Notes: generated by a model from the letters alone, not told the origin. 64,000 nucleotides of DNA from Pseudorhizobium endolithicum (GCF_902153245.2 NZ_CABFWF030000018.1:327343-391342); one strand, 5' to 3'; counted from the first letter of the stretch, positions 19,159 to 27,891 are shown. Translations and numbers: made by a program.

Positions 19159-19830
19159 TCAATCCCAATCGATGCAGTAGCCAAGGAAGCGCTTCGAATC
19201 GATCGGGTCGACGCCGAGCTTCTTGCGCAGCTTCTTGCGCAGCTTGCTGATGTGGCTTTCCACCACGTTCTCCTCGACCTCGTCGTCGAAGATGCCGTAG
19301 ATCGCGTTGAAGATCTGCGTCTTGGAAACACGCCGGCCGCGGTTGGCAACCAGATATTCCAGGATGCGCCGTTCGCGGCGCGGCAGGGGGAAGACTTCGC
19401 CGGCGATCTCGGGATCGCGGCCGTCCGAGAAGACGCGGATCTGGCCGACGTCGGTGTAGTTGGCGATCGCCTTCAGGCGACGCCGGATAGCCGCTGCCCG
19501 CGCAAGAATCTCACGGGGATGGACCGGCTTGCGCACGACGTCGTCGACGCCGCTGTCGAAAAGCGCCAGGGTCGCGTCGAGGGAAGGCTGATCGCTGACT
19601 GCGATCACCGGCGCCTGGGAACGATCCCGGATCGTGCGGGGCAGTTCCAGCATGCAGTCGCCCTGCCCGATCAGGAAGGCCTCTACGGCGTTTATGTCGC
19701 CGTCTGCTGCGGTATTCACCCATTCGTTGAATTCCGCCGGGTCAAAACCGGTCGAGGGGATGCCCTCGCGCCCAAAAAGGGAAGTATAGCCGTCCTTAAC
19801 GAGCTCACGCTCATCAACCACTACGATCAT
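19159..19830 (-). CDS. rem: Motility transcriptional activator Rem (OmpR-type)
   Basis: This is a 223-aa orphan response-regulator-like activator. Residues 1-115 form a receiver-like domain. It keeps the conserved Lys ([11 protein letters not shown]) but has no Asp at the end of the third strand (AVEAFLIG), so it is probably not phosphorylated. Residues 125-223 form an OmpR-type winged helix ([33 protein letters not shown]). In S. meliloti, Rem is the class IB activator of flagellar operons, is induced in exponential growth under VisNR control and activates its own gene. It sits between flgE and the lytic transglycosylase gene. Confidence 0.93.
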   Translation of the reverse strand: MIVVVDERELVKDGYTSLFGREGIPSTGFDPAEFNEWVNTAADGDINAVEAFLIGQGDCMLELPRTIRDRSQAPVIAVSDQPSLDATLALFDSGVDDVVRKPVHPREILARAAAIRRRLKAIANYTDVGQIRVFSDGRDPEIAGEVFPLPRRERRILEYLVANRGRRVSKTQIFNAIYGIFDDEVEENVVESHISKLRKKLRKKLGVDPIDSKRFLGYCIDWD

Positions 19831-20113
19831 TCGTCCGCCTCCGAATCAGTTGTGGTGTTTCGATGAGGCTATGGGTACGAATCAGGAGAATCGGGCACAA
19901 GCTGTGGGAAGTTAACCAAACAAATTAATAGTTGATTAACCACCCGCCCGCGATTTGCACTATATCTAGTATGTCAACGCTTGAAAGGCACAATTTTAGC
20001 GGTGGACAAATTAACACCTGGGCGAAGAAGGGCTTGCACTGCCCAATTTTGCCCAAAAGGCGCCACATATCGGGAAACGAGTCCGGAGGACGGCTCTCTG
20101 CAGCCTCAGGTTG
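19831..20113 (-). promoter_or_regulatory. rem upstream region
   Basis: This 283-bp stretch has no gene. It is AT-richer than its surroundings. Read toward rem it contains a TTGACA hexamer (complement of 19972-19977). On the plus strand it has two TTAACC elements (in 19911-19917 and 19935-19941). A near-repeat, TTTTGGGCAAAATTGGGCA, lies at the far end (minus strand, 20038-20058). I did not find the TCRCRCAAG-N10-TA element of the structural operons here, which fits a different input (VisNR) for rem. Confidence 0.4.
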
Positions 20114-20689
20114 TCATTCGTGACAGAACTGCTTGGCGTTCACAGTCCATTTTCCGTAGCCGGTGGCGACCAGGTTGCTGATCACACGACAGACATATTT
20201 CTTCTGGGCGGGGTCGTTGTTCGGACCGGCGTGGTATCGTGCTACCGCCATCGTCCAGGTCTCGTGCCGGTTGTGGAGGTTGCGGAGAAATTTCGCCGCA
20301 TATTCGACATTCCGCCGGGGCTCGAACATCTCTGCCGCGGAGGAGAAGTTCTCGCCGTGGAAGTGGTGGTTGATCTGCATGCATCCGACATCGATCAGCT
20401 TCCGGCCCTCGCGCCGCGCCGCTTCGAAGACCCCCAGCGCCTCCTGTCGCGACGCGGGGTAATAGGCCTTGCCCTCGACGTTCATCGCGTAGGCATAGAG
20501 GCTGCCCTTTCGGCCCGTCTCGGTCAGGCCGACTGAATAGAGGATGCCTTCGGGAACGCGGTATTTGGCTGCGGCCGCCTGGATTTCCTGCTCGCAGGCA
20601 CCTGCCGATGCCGATGCATCAGAGGTAAAGCTGGCCAGAGCGAGAGCCGACAGGATCGGCAACAGTCGCCTTGTCCGAACCCACGTCAT
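20114..20689 (-). CDS. Lytic transglycosylase (SLT family), probably flagellar
   Basis: This is a secreted muramidase-type enzyme of 191 aa. A signal peptide (about residues 1-30 ending DASASA) is followed by an SLT domain with the catalytic Glu in GLTETGRKGSLYAYAMN, then DVGCMQINHHFHG and ARYHAGPNN, all normal family signatures. It cleaves the glycan chain of peptidoglycan and could open the wall for the rod. The rod-binding protein of this cluster lacks its own enzyme domain. ATG 20689 is preferred because GGAGG stands five bases before it; this places the start inside the 3' end of fliK (71-base overlap). Confidence 0.85.
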   Translation of the reverse strand: MTWVRTRRLLPILSALALASFTSDASASAGACEQEIQAAAAKYRVPEGILYSVGLTETGRKGSLYAYAMNVEGKAYYPASRQEALGVFEAARREGRKLIDVGCMQINHHFHGENFSSAAEMFEPRRNVEYAAKFLRNLHNRHETWTMAVARYHAGPNNDPAQKKYVCRVISNLVATGYGKWTVNAKQFCHE

Positions 20690-21989
20690 CCGTTCCTCCA
20701 TTCAATTCCGCGCCGAAAGCGAAGCGCTGCTGTTCGCGGTTCTGGGCATTGCCGTTCCTCTCACCGTTGCCGGCCATATGCTGACCCGTCTGGGCGTTCT
20801 GCTGCCCTTTCTGCGGATCGGCTTCGGCAGCCGGCGAGATGCTGATGGTCACTTGATCCACCGAGAAGCCATGCGACTTCAACGCGTCGAGCATTCCCCT
20901 GCTGTCTTCGCTGAGCTGCTGGTGCGCCGCCCGGTTCTCCACGGTCAGATGGACGTGGAGCTCCTCTCCGATCAGGCGCAGCGTCGCCGTCACCGAGCCA
21001 AGGCTGTGCGGGTTCATCTGCAGCTTCAGCATGTGGACCGCGGACCCCGTCTGCCCGCCGGCGGCGAGATCCGATCCGAGTGCCCCTGCCTGCATGGCCG
21101 CGGACCAACCAGCGTCACCCGTCATGCCGGCAAGCAGCGATGCGCCGTTCGAGTTCGGGGCAAGGCCGAGGAAGCGCCGGGATTCCATGATGGAAACATT
21201 CTCGATGAGCGCCGGGCCGCTCCTGCCCTCTGATCCCTTGTCGCGTGCAGCGGCTTGGGTCAGTTCGCCGGCGACGGCTCCGCCTTTCGCGTCGGAAAAT
21301 CGGAAGACACGCTCCTGTCCTGCAGGGAGTTCCGGATCGGTCGGCATATCGACAAGCTCATCGGCGCTGACATCCCGCTGGCCTGCCGCCGAAGACCGGT
21401 CAATCCGGTTCGATGGTCCGGCGGTATCGCCCTTGCGGGTCTTGCCATCCGTCGTGTCCGCGCCGTTGGCGGCGGCTGCCCAGGGTTGCTGGCCATTAGT
21501 GAGAATGCTCAGGACCTCGGAGGCGCCGCCGGGGCCGGGTTGCTCCGCCTGGACCTCTCGGCTGGCTTCGCCCCCATCCAACTGATCCTCTTGAATTCCA
21601 TCCCCATTCGCAAGCTCCTGCTCGCGCGCCGGCATCTCACCTGCCCGGACCCTTCCCGCAACCAGAGAGGCCTGTGCTTCCTTGATGGAGGACGAGGCCT
21701 GCGTGATGGAGGTACGGACGGTGCGAGCCCGCGTCGTTTCCATACCATCGGCAAGGCTCATCCTGCCGGACCGAGCCCCAAGGGCATCCGCATCCACCAG
21801 CGGCTCAGTCGTGCCATCCACTCCGTCGGCGTTCTGCCCCGCCTTGGCGTTGCCGCTGCCGCCATCCTCTTTGCCCAATCGGGACAAGGCGCTGGAAAAG
21901 CCGTCTTCGCTGTCGGATTTGCCCGTTCGTCCGTTCCCCTTCAGCGCCGGCTCGGCGGGGTTTGCCTTGGACAGACCATCCAGCATCAT
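20619..21989 (-). CDS. fliK: Hook-length control protein FliK (formerly MotD)
   Basis: This is a 456-aa protein with a long low-complexity N-terminal half rich in Gly, Ala, Asp and Gln, and a conserved FliK C-terminal domain at about residues 310-400 (LKLQMNPHSLGSVTATLRL, LHVHLTVENRAAHQQL, LDALKSHGFSVDQVTISI). It measures hook length and switches export specificity through FlhB. In S. meliloti the orthologue between motC and the transglycosylase was first called MotD and later shown to be FliK. It overlaps the motC stop by four bases. Confidence 0.9.
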   Translation of the reverse strand: MMLDGLSKANPAEPALKGNGRTGKSDSEDGFSSALSRLGKEDGGSGNAKAGQNADGVDGTTEPLVDADALGARSGRMSLADGMETTRARTVRTSITQASSSIKEAQASLVAGRVRAGEMPAREQELANGDGIQEDQLDGGEASREVQAEQPGPGGASEVLSILTNGQQPWAAAANGADTTDGKTRKGDTAGPSNRIDRSSAAGQRDVSADELVDMPTDPELPAGQERVFRFSDAKGGAVAGELTQAAARDKGSEGRSGPALIENVSIMESRRFLGLAPNSNGASLLAGMTGDAGWSAAMQAGALGSDLAAGGQTGSAVHMLKLQMNPHSLGSVTATLRLIGEELHVHLTVENRAAHQQLSEDSRGMLDALKSHGFSVDQVTISISPAAEADPQKGQQNAQTGQHMAGNGERNGNAQNREQQRFAFGAELNGGTDDVGSDKATVADPVGSRSGQLYL

Positions 21990-23275
21990 TGAGGAACGCC
22001 TTCTTCCTTCAGCAGTTCATCGATCTCGCTCAGCCTGGAACGGCCGGATTCGACGAAATTCTGGATTTCGGAATCAAACTTGACTGTACTGCCCGCGGGC
22101 AAGGGGCGCCCGGTGTCGGCAGGCCCGGATGGGTCATCTCCGGGTGACGCCTTTGCGGCAACGGCGTCTGGTGTCGAGGGAAGTGTGACGACGGCATCTT
22201 GTGCGAGGCTTTCGGGCCGCGGCTTGCGGAGCACTTCCTCGGCTATGGCCTGCGCCGCTGCCCGCAGCGCGCGATCCCGGGGCGAGAGTTCGTCTTCCGG
22301 GATGGCTGCCAGATCACGCACCGCCGAAGTCACGTCGGAGGTGGGGATGTTCGCCACGCCTCCGTAAAGCCGTGCCAGCGCCTCCGGAGGCTCACCCTCA
22401 AGACCGGAGAGGGCGGCAGCCCGTCCCGATGCAAGCCGCGCCAGCTCATTCTTGCCCTCGAGCGTCGATCTTCTGGCGATGCGAAGGAAGACCTCCCGCC
22501 GCCGATCCACATCCATGAACTCCACGGTGCCGTCGATGTCATGCTCCGCAACGCTCGGATAATGCTCCACGACCAGTTGGACGAAGAAGTCCACGAACTG
22601 GCTCGCATAGGGAGAGTGGACGAAGCGGCGCGCATACTTCCGGGAATAGGCAAGACCCTCGCCGACCATGTCCGCATCGACGGCAATCGCCACCGACCGT
22701 CGCAAGGCTGCCTCTTCGACGATGGTGCCCGGAGCACCCAGCCGCGCCAAGTCGTAGAAAACCAATGCTTCCTTCGGATCGACAGGAAGCGTGACGTTTC
22801 CGCTGACGAGAGCGATATAGGGGCCGATCGCTTCGTCACGATATTCCTTGGCCATCTCGCCTAGGCTTTTCGCCACCAGCGTCCCCTGGCCGCCGACATA
22901 TTTGCGCAGAAGGTCCGCTACCCGGCTGTCGAAATTGCCGGAGACATCCCTCTCGACCAGGTATTCCAGGGTCTCGGGATTGCCGCCGCTCATCGCGTAG
23001 ATAAGGGCGGCGTCGACATTGCGCGGATCGTCGTAGGTCGAAGGATGTGCCGACCGCAAGGCCCGGTCGATCTTGCCGAGCATGAAACGCTGCATCTCGC
23101 CGGCAGAATGGTCACCGAGCGCGACCGTGTCCTGCACGAACTGGAGCGAGCGGAGCATGACGTAGGGAGCAAGTTCCGGCGCGTTCTCGGCCGCAGCGGG
23201 CCGCGCCAGTGCCGCCCCCGTCAGGAGGACCCCCACCAGTGCGACCGGACGAAGAACCGCAAGCGGCATGCTCAT
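21986..23275 (-). CDS. motC: Periplasmic motor protein MotC
   Basis: This is a rhizobial-specific periplasmic motility protein, 429 aa, with a signal peptide (MSMPLAVLRPVALVGVLLTG then AALARPAAA). The helical body has repeated TPR-like segments. In S. meliloti MotC binds the periplasmic part of MotB and is needed for motor rotation. Its stability depends on MotE, encoded here at 33032-33568. It is translationally coupled to motB (four-base overlap) and fliK. Confidence 0.92.
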   Translation of the reverse strand: MSMPLAVLRPVALVGVLLTGAALARPAAAENAPELAPYVMLRSLQFVQDTVALGDHSAGEMQRFMLGKIDRALRSAHPSTYDDPRNVDAALIYAMSGGNPETLEYLVERDVSGNFDSRVADLLRKYVGGQGTLVAKSLGEMAKEYRDEAIGPYIALVSGNVTLPVDPKEALVFYDLARLGAPGTIVEEAALRRSVAIAVDADMVGEGLAYSRKYARRFVHSPYASQFVDFFVQLVVEHYPSVAEHDIDGTVEFMDVDRRREVFLRIARRSTLEGKNELARLASGRAAALSGLEGEPPEALARLYGGVANIPTSDVTSAVRDLAAIPEDELSPRDRALRAAAQAIAEEVLRKPRPESLAQDAVVTLPSTPDAVAAKASPGDDPSGPADTGRPLPAGSTVKFDSEIQNFVESGRSRLSEIDELLKEEGVPQ

Positions 23276-24555
23276 CCCTCGTCAGCCTGCAAGAGGATCT
23301 CGATACGCCGGTTCGCCGCCGCCAGCGGGTCGTCGGGCACCTGCAGTCTGCGATCCGCGAAACCAGAGACCTGCTGCACCCGCCCCTCTTCCAGCCCGCC
23401 ACGGACCAGCATGTAATAGGCGCTGTGGGCGCGCGCCATGGAAAGGCGCCAGTTGTCGTTGTCGTCACCCTTGAACTGGCGGCCGTCGGTGTGTCCGCGC
23501 ACGAGGATAGCTCCCTTGCGCTGCTGGAGTATCTTGCCGATCTTCTCCATCGCCAGCACCATTTCGCGCCGCGGCACCGCGGAGCCGACATTGAACATGG
23601 GGTCCGCCGCCTGGTCGGAGATCGTCACGAGCAAGCCGCCCTCGGAAGAGGTCACGACCAATCCTTCGGCAAGTTTGCCCGCCAGCCCGCCGATCTGCTT
23701 CTCGATCTCGCGGCGGAGCGTTTCGGCTTCGACCTGGCCCTTGCCGCCGGCCGGCGCCTCCGCGTCGGACGCGCCTGCCTCAGCATGGTCATGCTGCTTG
23801 TCCGCCGCATCCTCTTCCGCTTTGTCCGCTTCGGCGGCTTTCTTGTCTGTTACCTCTGCTTCTGGCAGGGCCGTATCGGCTCGCGGCTGCGGCATGGCGA
23901 GAGCGACCTCGTCCTCGGCCGGGGCCTCCACTTCCTGCGATGCGGAGAGCTGCGCCTCCTGCTGCTTCTCGCTGCTCGTAACCTGAACCTGCTGCGTCCA
24001 GAAATCGGGATCGAAGGGGTCGCGGTATGCCTCACCACCGTCCGCGCCCGTCGCGGGGCCGGAATCGGCGGCGCCCCCCTCTCCCTTGGCGCTGATATTC
24101 GCCTGCTGGCCGACCTCCTGGGCGATCTCCGCCAGAACGGAATAGGGATTTTCAAAGAAATCGGCTTCCGAATAATTGGTCTCGTCCCCGGAGGTCGAGG
24201 TCATATCCTCGCCGGTAGCCGCTGCCGATCCGACCGTATTTTCCTCGGCCTTGACCTTGGAGCGCTCCTGCTGCTCCTGCCCTTCCGACTTGTCCACCGG
24301 CTTTTCCAGCCCCTTCTCCGCCGGCGTCTCGTCCGAAAGCTTGATGGGGTTGAAGTAGCTTGCCATCGAGGCTTTGGTTTCCTCGTTGGCGGCGTTGACG
24401 AGCCACATCACCAGGAAGAAGGCCATCATCGCGGTCATGAAGTCGGCATAGGCGATCTTCCACGCACCGCCATGGGCGCCGTCATGGTCACCGCGGTGCT
24501 TCTTGACGATGATGATCTCGTTCTTGCCGTGGTGGTGGTTCTCGGCTTCGCTCAT
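23272..24555 (-). CDS. motB: Flagellar stator protein MotB
   Basis: This is a 427-aa stator subunit. A single membrane span at about residues 39-57 is preceded by the proton-binding Asp38 (AYADFMTAMMAFFLVMWL). A very long acidic, low-complexity linker of about 200 residues follows. The C-terminal OmpA-like peptidoglycan-binding domain reads ILVRGHTDGRQ and LSMARAHSAYYML. The linker is much longer than in E. coli MotB (308 aa) and may be where MotC binds. motA lies far away at 40850. It overlaps the fliH-like gene by four bases. Confidence 0.95.
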   Translation of the reverse strand: MSEAENHHHGKNEIIIVKKHRGDHDGAHGGAWKIAYADFMTAMMAFFLVMWLVNAANEETKASMASYFNPIKLSDETPAEKGLEKPVDKSEGQEQQERSKVKAEENTVGSAAATGEDMTSTSGDETNYSEADFFENPYSVLAEIAQEVGQQANISAKGEGGAADSGPATGADGGEAYRDPFDPDFWTQQVQVTSSEKQQEAQLSASQEVEAPAEDEVALAMPQPRADTALPEAEVTDKKAAEADKAEEDAADKQHDHAEAGASDAEAPAGGKGQVEAETLRREIEKQIGGLAGKLAEGLVVTSSEGGLLVTISDQAADPMFNVGSAVPRREMVLAMEKIGKILQQRKGAILVRGHTDGRQFKGDDNDNWRLSMARAHSAYYMLVRGGLEEGRVQQVSGFADRRLQVPDDPLAAANRRIEILLQADEG

Positions 24556-25190
24556 GCGAGCAGCTCCCTCACACGAGCCGACCAGGCGGACAGGCGCGTC
24601 ACCAGTGCAGCGTCCCCGAGATCTGCCGAGATATCCAGATCCGCCGCGTCGACATAGCGGATGGTCACTGCAGGCTCCTCACCCAGCGCGGCGGCGAGGC
24701 GATCGCGCAGAGCTTGCGGCCCCCGGATCGTGATCGTCGCCACTTCGCCGTCCAGGATGGCGGCACGGATCAGATCCGCCATATCGGCAACGGCCTTCCC
24801 CGCCAGGGCTTCCTCCACCAGGGGCGCAAGAACGCGCGTGGTCTGATTGCTGACGGCTTCGGCGACCAGAAGCGCCATCTCCCCGAGCTTTGCGCGGACA
24901 TGCGCGGCCAGTTCCGTCTCGTAGTGCTCCCGAAGGGCGGCGAGCTCAGCCGCATGGGCGGCCTTCATCGCTTCGCGATCCTCGGCCCACTTCGACTGCA
25001 ATTCCTCGGTGGCCGCTTCGTAGCCCAGACGGTGCGCATCGGAACGCTCCGCCTCCAGATCGATCGTCGGCTCCGCCTCCGCGCCGGCGAAATCAGCGAA
25101 ATCGAAGGCGTCGTCCTGCTCCAGCAACACGGGCGGAGCCGGTGGAAGCTCGCTGAAATCCTTCAGATACCGCGCTATAGAGGCTGTCAT
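24552..25190 (-). CDS. FliH-like negative regulator of the export ATPase
   Basis: This 212-aa protein has an acidic N-terminus, a long Ala/Glu-rich helical centre (AEDREAMKAAHAAELAALRE) and a compact C-terminal domain (ITIRGPQALRDRLAAALG). The order matches FliH/YscL/V-ATPase subunit E proteins, which dimerise and hold FliI at the C ring. No other fliH candidate is visible in the window. It is the first gene of the operon with motB, motC and fliK, with a putative promoter element at 25314-25334. Confidence 0.7.
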   Translation of the reverse strand: MTASIARYLKDFSELPPAPPVLLEQDDAFDFADFAGAEAEPTIDLEAERSDAHRLGYEAATEELQSKWAEDREAMKAAHAAELAALREHYETELAAHVRAKLGEMALLVAEAVSNQTTRVLAPLVEEALAGKAVADMADLIRAAILDGEVATITIRGPQALRDRLAAALGEEPAVTIRYVDAADLDISADLGDAALVTRLSAWSARVRELLA

Positions 25191-25313
25191 TGCTGGAACC
25201 TGTTTTTCCTGTCTCGCCCAAGCCTAACGTACCGGACGGAACAAAGAGTTACCGTCGGCACCAGCTGATGTGCCGTCCCACCCACGGGCGATGCCGGGCA
25301 TCTGACCGCAGGC

Positions 25314-25334
25314 TAGAATTCCAAGCTTGTGCGA
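25314..25334 (-). promoter_or_regulatory. Putative flagellar promoter element upstream of the fliH-motB operon
   Basis: The minus-strand reading is TCGCACAAG, ten bases, TA. It lies 124 bases from the start codon, so the transcript would have a longer leader than at the other sites. It stands immediately after the flaC terminator hairpin. Confidence 0.55.
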
Positions 25335-25344
25335 GGATGAAGGT

Positions 25345-25375
25345 AGCACGGCGGGCGGTTCGACGAGCCGCGTGC
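25345..25375 (-). terminator. Hairpin after flaC
   Basis: This imperfect inverted repeat (AGCAC, one bulged base, GCGG paired with CCGCGTGCT) begins a few bases after the flaC stop codon. There is no clear U run, so it may act as a weak or Rho-assisted terminator or protect the 3' end of the mRNA. Confidence 0.45.
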
Positions 25376-25379
25376 TTCC

Positions 25380-26372
25380 TTACTGCCGGAACAGCGTCAG
25401 GATGTTTTCGGCGTTGGTATTGGCGATGGACAGCGACTGGATGCCGAGCTGCTGCTGCGTCTGCAGGGCCTTCAGCCTTGTCGATTCCTCGTTCATGTCC
25501 GCATCCACCAGACGGCCGATGCCCTTGTCGATCACGTCGATGAGGGAGGCGACGAAATCCTCCTGCAGATCGATGCGGCTCTGGATGGAGCCAAGGCTGG
25601 AAGCCGCGCTGGTCATCGCCTCCAGCTGACTGCTGACGAACTGCACCATCGTATCCAGCGCATCCTCTTCGGTGTGCGGCCCAGGTGGAACCAGCGTGTC
25701 GAGCTGCGTCGCTATCCCCGTCAGATTTTTGAGATCGATCGTTGATACCGAGAAGCCGAGAGAGTCCGCAGGCGACCCTGCCGTCGCCTCTTTATCCAGT
25801 ATGCCGAACTTGCCGCCATTCAGGTCGAACAGGACGGTTTTCTCGTCGAGGACATAATCGACCGTTGTCACGGCGACACCGCCCTCTGCATCCCGGGTGA
25901 AGGAAGCAACCACGTTTTTCACAACCTCTTTCGGAGTAGAGGGTGCGGCTCCAACGCTGATGCTCTCCTGCAGCCAATTCTCGCCGGAGAAGCTGGCAGA
26001 TTCGGCAATGCTTCTGAGTTGCTCCTGGAGCTGGTCGATCTCCTCCTGGATCTTCGCACGATCCACTCCGACGCCATAAGCGGCGACCAGCTTGGTCCTG
26101 ATTTCCTGGACCGTGGCGATCGCGCTTTCCATGGCCTCATAAGCCGTGTCCACCTTCGCAGCACCCAGGCCAAGGGCATCCTGGACCGTCTCCAGCGTGG
26201 AGCCGTCCGATCGCATGGTCGTCGCGATCGACCAGTACGCGGCATTATCCTCCGCCGTCTGGACCCGGAGACCGGAGGCCACCCGCGCCTGCGTATCTTC
26301 CATGTTCCGGTCAATCGAGCGGAGCGTCTGGAGCGCCGCCATGGCGGCGATGTTGGTGAGGATGCTGGTCAT
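25380..26372 (-). CDS. flaC: Flagellin (FlaC position)
   Basis: This is a secondary flagellin, 330 aa. The conserved N-terminal helices MTSILTNIAAMAALQTLRSI and C-terminal LQTQQQLGIQSLSIANTNAE bracket a short variable middle. It is exported and assembled into the filament, and in S. meliloti FlaA must combine with at least one secondary flagellin for a functional complex filament. ATG 26372 is the start, as in its paralogues; the upstream extension is not conserved. The name follows the order flaA-flaB-flaD-flaC downstream of fliP in S. meliloti. Its leader lacks the clear hairpin-AUGUCCC element of the other three. Confidence 0.88.
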   Translation of the reverse strand: MTSILTNIAAMAALQTLRSIDRNMEDTQARVASGLRVQTAEDNAAYWSIATTMRSDGSTLETVQDALGLGAAKVDTAYEAMESAIATVQEIRTKLVAAYGVGVDRAKIQEEIDQLQEQLRSIAESASFSGENWLQESISVGAAPSTPKEVVKNVVASFTRDAEGGVAVTTVDYVLDEKTVLFDLNGGKFGILDKEATAGSPADSLGFSVSTIDLKNLTGIATQLDTLVPPGPHTEEDALDTMVQFVSSQLEAMTSAASSLGSIQSRIDLQEDFVASLIDVIDKGIGRLVDADMNEESTRLKALQTQQQLGIQSLSIANTNAENILTLFRQ

Positions 26373-26537
26373 GGCCCTTGCCTCTGTCTTGAATGCCGGT
26401 ACGCATCGGGAGGACGACAAAAGGGCTTCATGCTCGGCCGCCCCTTGCCTCTCATGGGCGGGCGGTCTGTCGTACGTTAACAAATCGCTAACGACGACAG
26501 TTAACAGGCGAGGCTTGCTCGTGGCAAGCGATGAAAT

Positions 26538-26572
26538 GCTTGCGCGAAGGCGGTGTCAGGCTTCGCGCAAGC
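26538..26572. repeat. Perfect 12-bp inverted repeat between flaD and flaC
   Basis: GCTTGCGCGAAG at 26538-26549 and CTTCGCGCAAGC at 26561-26572 are exact inverted copies with an 11-base loop. Each arm contains the TCGCGCAAG core of the flagellar promoter element, but neither has TA at the correct distance. It lies upstream of flaC and just past the flaD terminator. It could be a regulator binding site or a second hairpin. Confidence 0.7.
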
Positions 26573-26584
26573 TACGGAAACGCG

Positions 26585-26613
26585 AAAACCGCGCCCCTCT
26601 CGAGGCGCGGCTT
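26585..26613 (-). terminator. Terminator after flaD
   Basis: The stem CCGCGCC (26589-26595) pairs with GGCGCGG (26604-26610). On the minus strand it is followed by TTTTC. It lies 57 bases past the flaD stop. It is a standard Rho-independent form. Confidence 0.75.
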
Positions 26614-26669
26614 CCATCTTGACTTTCAATCCGCAGGGCGGGACGAAGATGCCCCTAGCCGGGCTCCGC

Positions 26670-27863
26670 TTACTGGCGGAAGAGAGTCAGGATATTTTCG
26701 GATGCGGTGTTGGCGATGGAGAGCGACTGGATACCAAGTTGCTGCTGGGTCTGCAGGGCCTTCAGGCGCGTCGACTCTTCGTTCATGTCGGCATCGACCA
26801 GGCGGCCGATGCCGGAGTCAATGGAGTCCGTGAGCTTCGAGACGAAATCTTCTTGCAGCTCGATACGCATCGACACAGAACCTAGCGCGGCAGTTGCACT
26901 GGTCATAGCTTCTAGCTGAGTGTCAACGAACTGTATCAAGTAATCGAGGACATCCTCCTCGCTCGCCAGCTGCATGTCCGTCGCGTAGGTTGAGAGCTTA
27001 GTGATATCCAGTTCGGAAACCGAGACGTCAGTAGCGTAGCTAACGTCTGCCGCGGCGGCATCTGCAGTGAAGTCTATTGCGCCGGAAGCGCCGGTGGCTT
27101 TCACGTACGCACCGGCTACTTTCACGGCATATGTTGTCGGCGTGGTGATATCGTCAACCCAAACGCCGTTAACCTCGGTCCAAGTGTCATCAACTGTTGT
27201 CAATGTGATCAGGTATTCATCAAGGCCGGTCGATTCATTCCTGACCTTACGCGCTCCGATCATCGCCTCGGCATCAAGTATGCCCGCGTTTCCGCCACTC
27301 GTATCAAACAGCACGGTCGAGGCATCTAACGGAATCTCGATCGTCTTCACCGAGACGTTGCCGTTCGAATCTCGGATGAAAGAACCTACCACTTGCTTTA
27401 CAATTGTATCAGAGTCGATAAGGCCGGTGGTTACGTTGACAGTCCCATTGATACCAGCTTTGAGCCAGTTCTCGCCAGAAAATGAGGCCGACTCCGCGAT
27501 GCTTTTCAGCTGGTCCTGAAGCTGAACAATTTCCTCCTGGATTTTAGCTCTGTCCACGCCCGCTTCGCGAGCCGCCACGAGCTTATTCTTGATCTCCGTC
27601 ACAACGTCCACGGTGCTTTCCATGGCTGCGTAGGCGGTGTCAACTTTGGCAGCGCCTAATCCGAGAGCATCCTGAACCGCGGAGAGTGCGCCGTTATCCG
27701 AGCGCATGGTCGTTGCGATCGACCAATAGGCCGCATTGTCGGATGCGGTACCCACCCGTAGCCCGGAGGAAACACGCGCTTGAGTGTCCTCCATCTTAGC
27801 GTCGACAGAACGGAGGGTCTGCAGAGCAGCCATAGCTGCAATGTTGGTGAGAATGCTAGTCAT
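26670..27863 (-). CDS. flaD: Flagellin (FlaD position)
   Basis: This is a secondary flagellin, 397 aa. It has the shared N-terminus MTSILTNIAAMAALQTLRS and the C-terminus LGIQSLSIANTASENILTLF. The middle is longer than in FlaA or FlaC and includes an aromatic insert (TWTEVNGVWVDD). The codons of that middle part (about 26980-27440) look more AT-rich and less biased than the conserved ends, a usual sign of diversifying filament surface. It has its own leader hairpin and terminator, so it is transcribed alone. Confidence 0.88.
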   Translation of the reverse strand: MTSILTNIAAMAALQTLRSVDAKMEDTQARVSSGLRVGTASDNAAYWSIATTMRSDNGALSAVQDALGLGAAKVDTAYAAMESTVDVVTEIKNKLVAAREAGVDRAKIQEEIVQLQDQLKSIAESASFSGENWLKAGINGTVNVTTGLIDSDTIVKQVVGSFIRDSNGNVSVKTIEIPLDASTVLFDTSGGNAGILDAEAMIGARKVRNESTGLDEYLITLTTVDDTWTEVNGVWVDDITTPTTYAVKVAGAYVKATGASGAIDFTADAAAADVSYATDVSVSELDITKLSTYATDMQLASEEDVLDYLIQFVDTQLEAMTSATAALGSVSMRIELQEDFVSKLTDSIDSGIGRLVDADMNEESTRLKALQTQQQLGIQSLSIANTASENILTLFRQ

Positions 27864-27891
27864 TGATGTTGCCCCTGTATTGGCTAGATGA

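Noticed and set aside
19932-20181. Short plus-strand frames in the rem upstream region
   Set aside because: They have no recognisable motif or ribosome-binding site and lie in an AT-rich regulatory gap.
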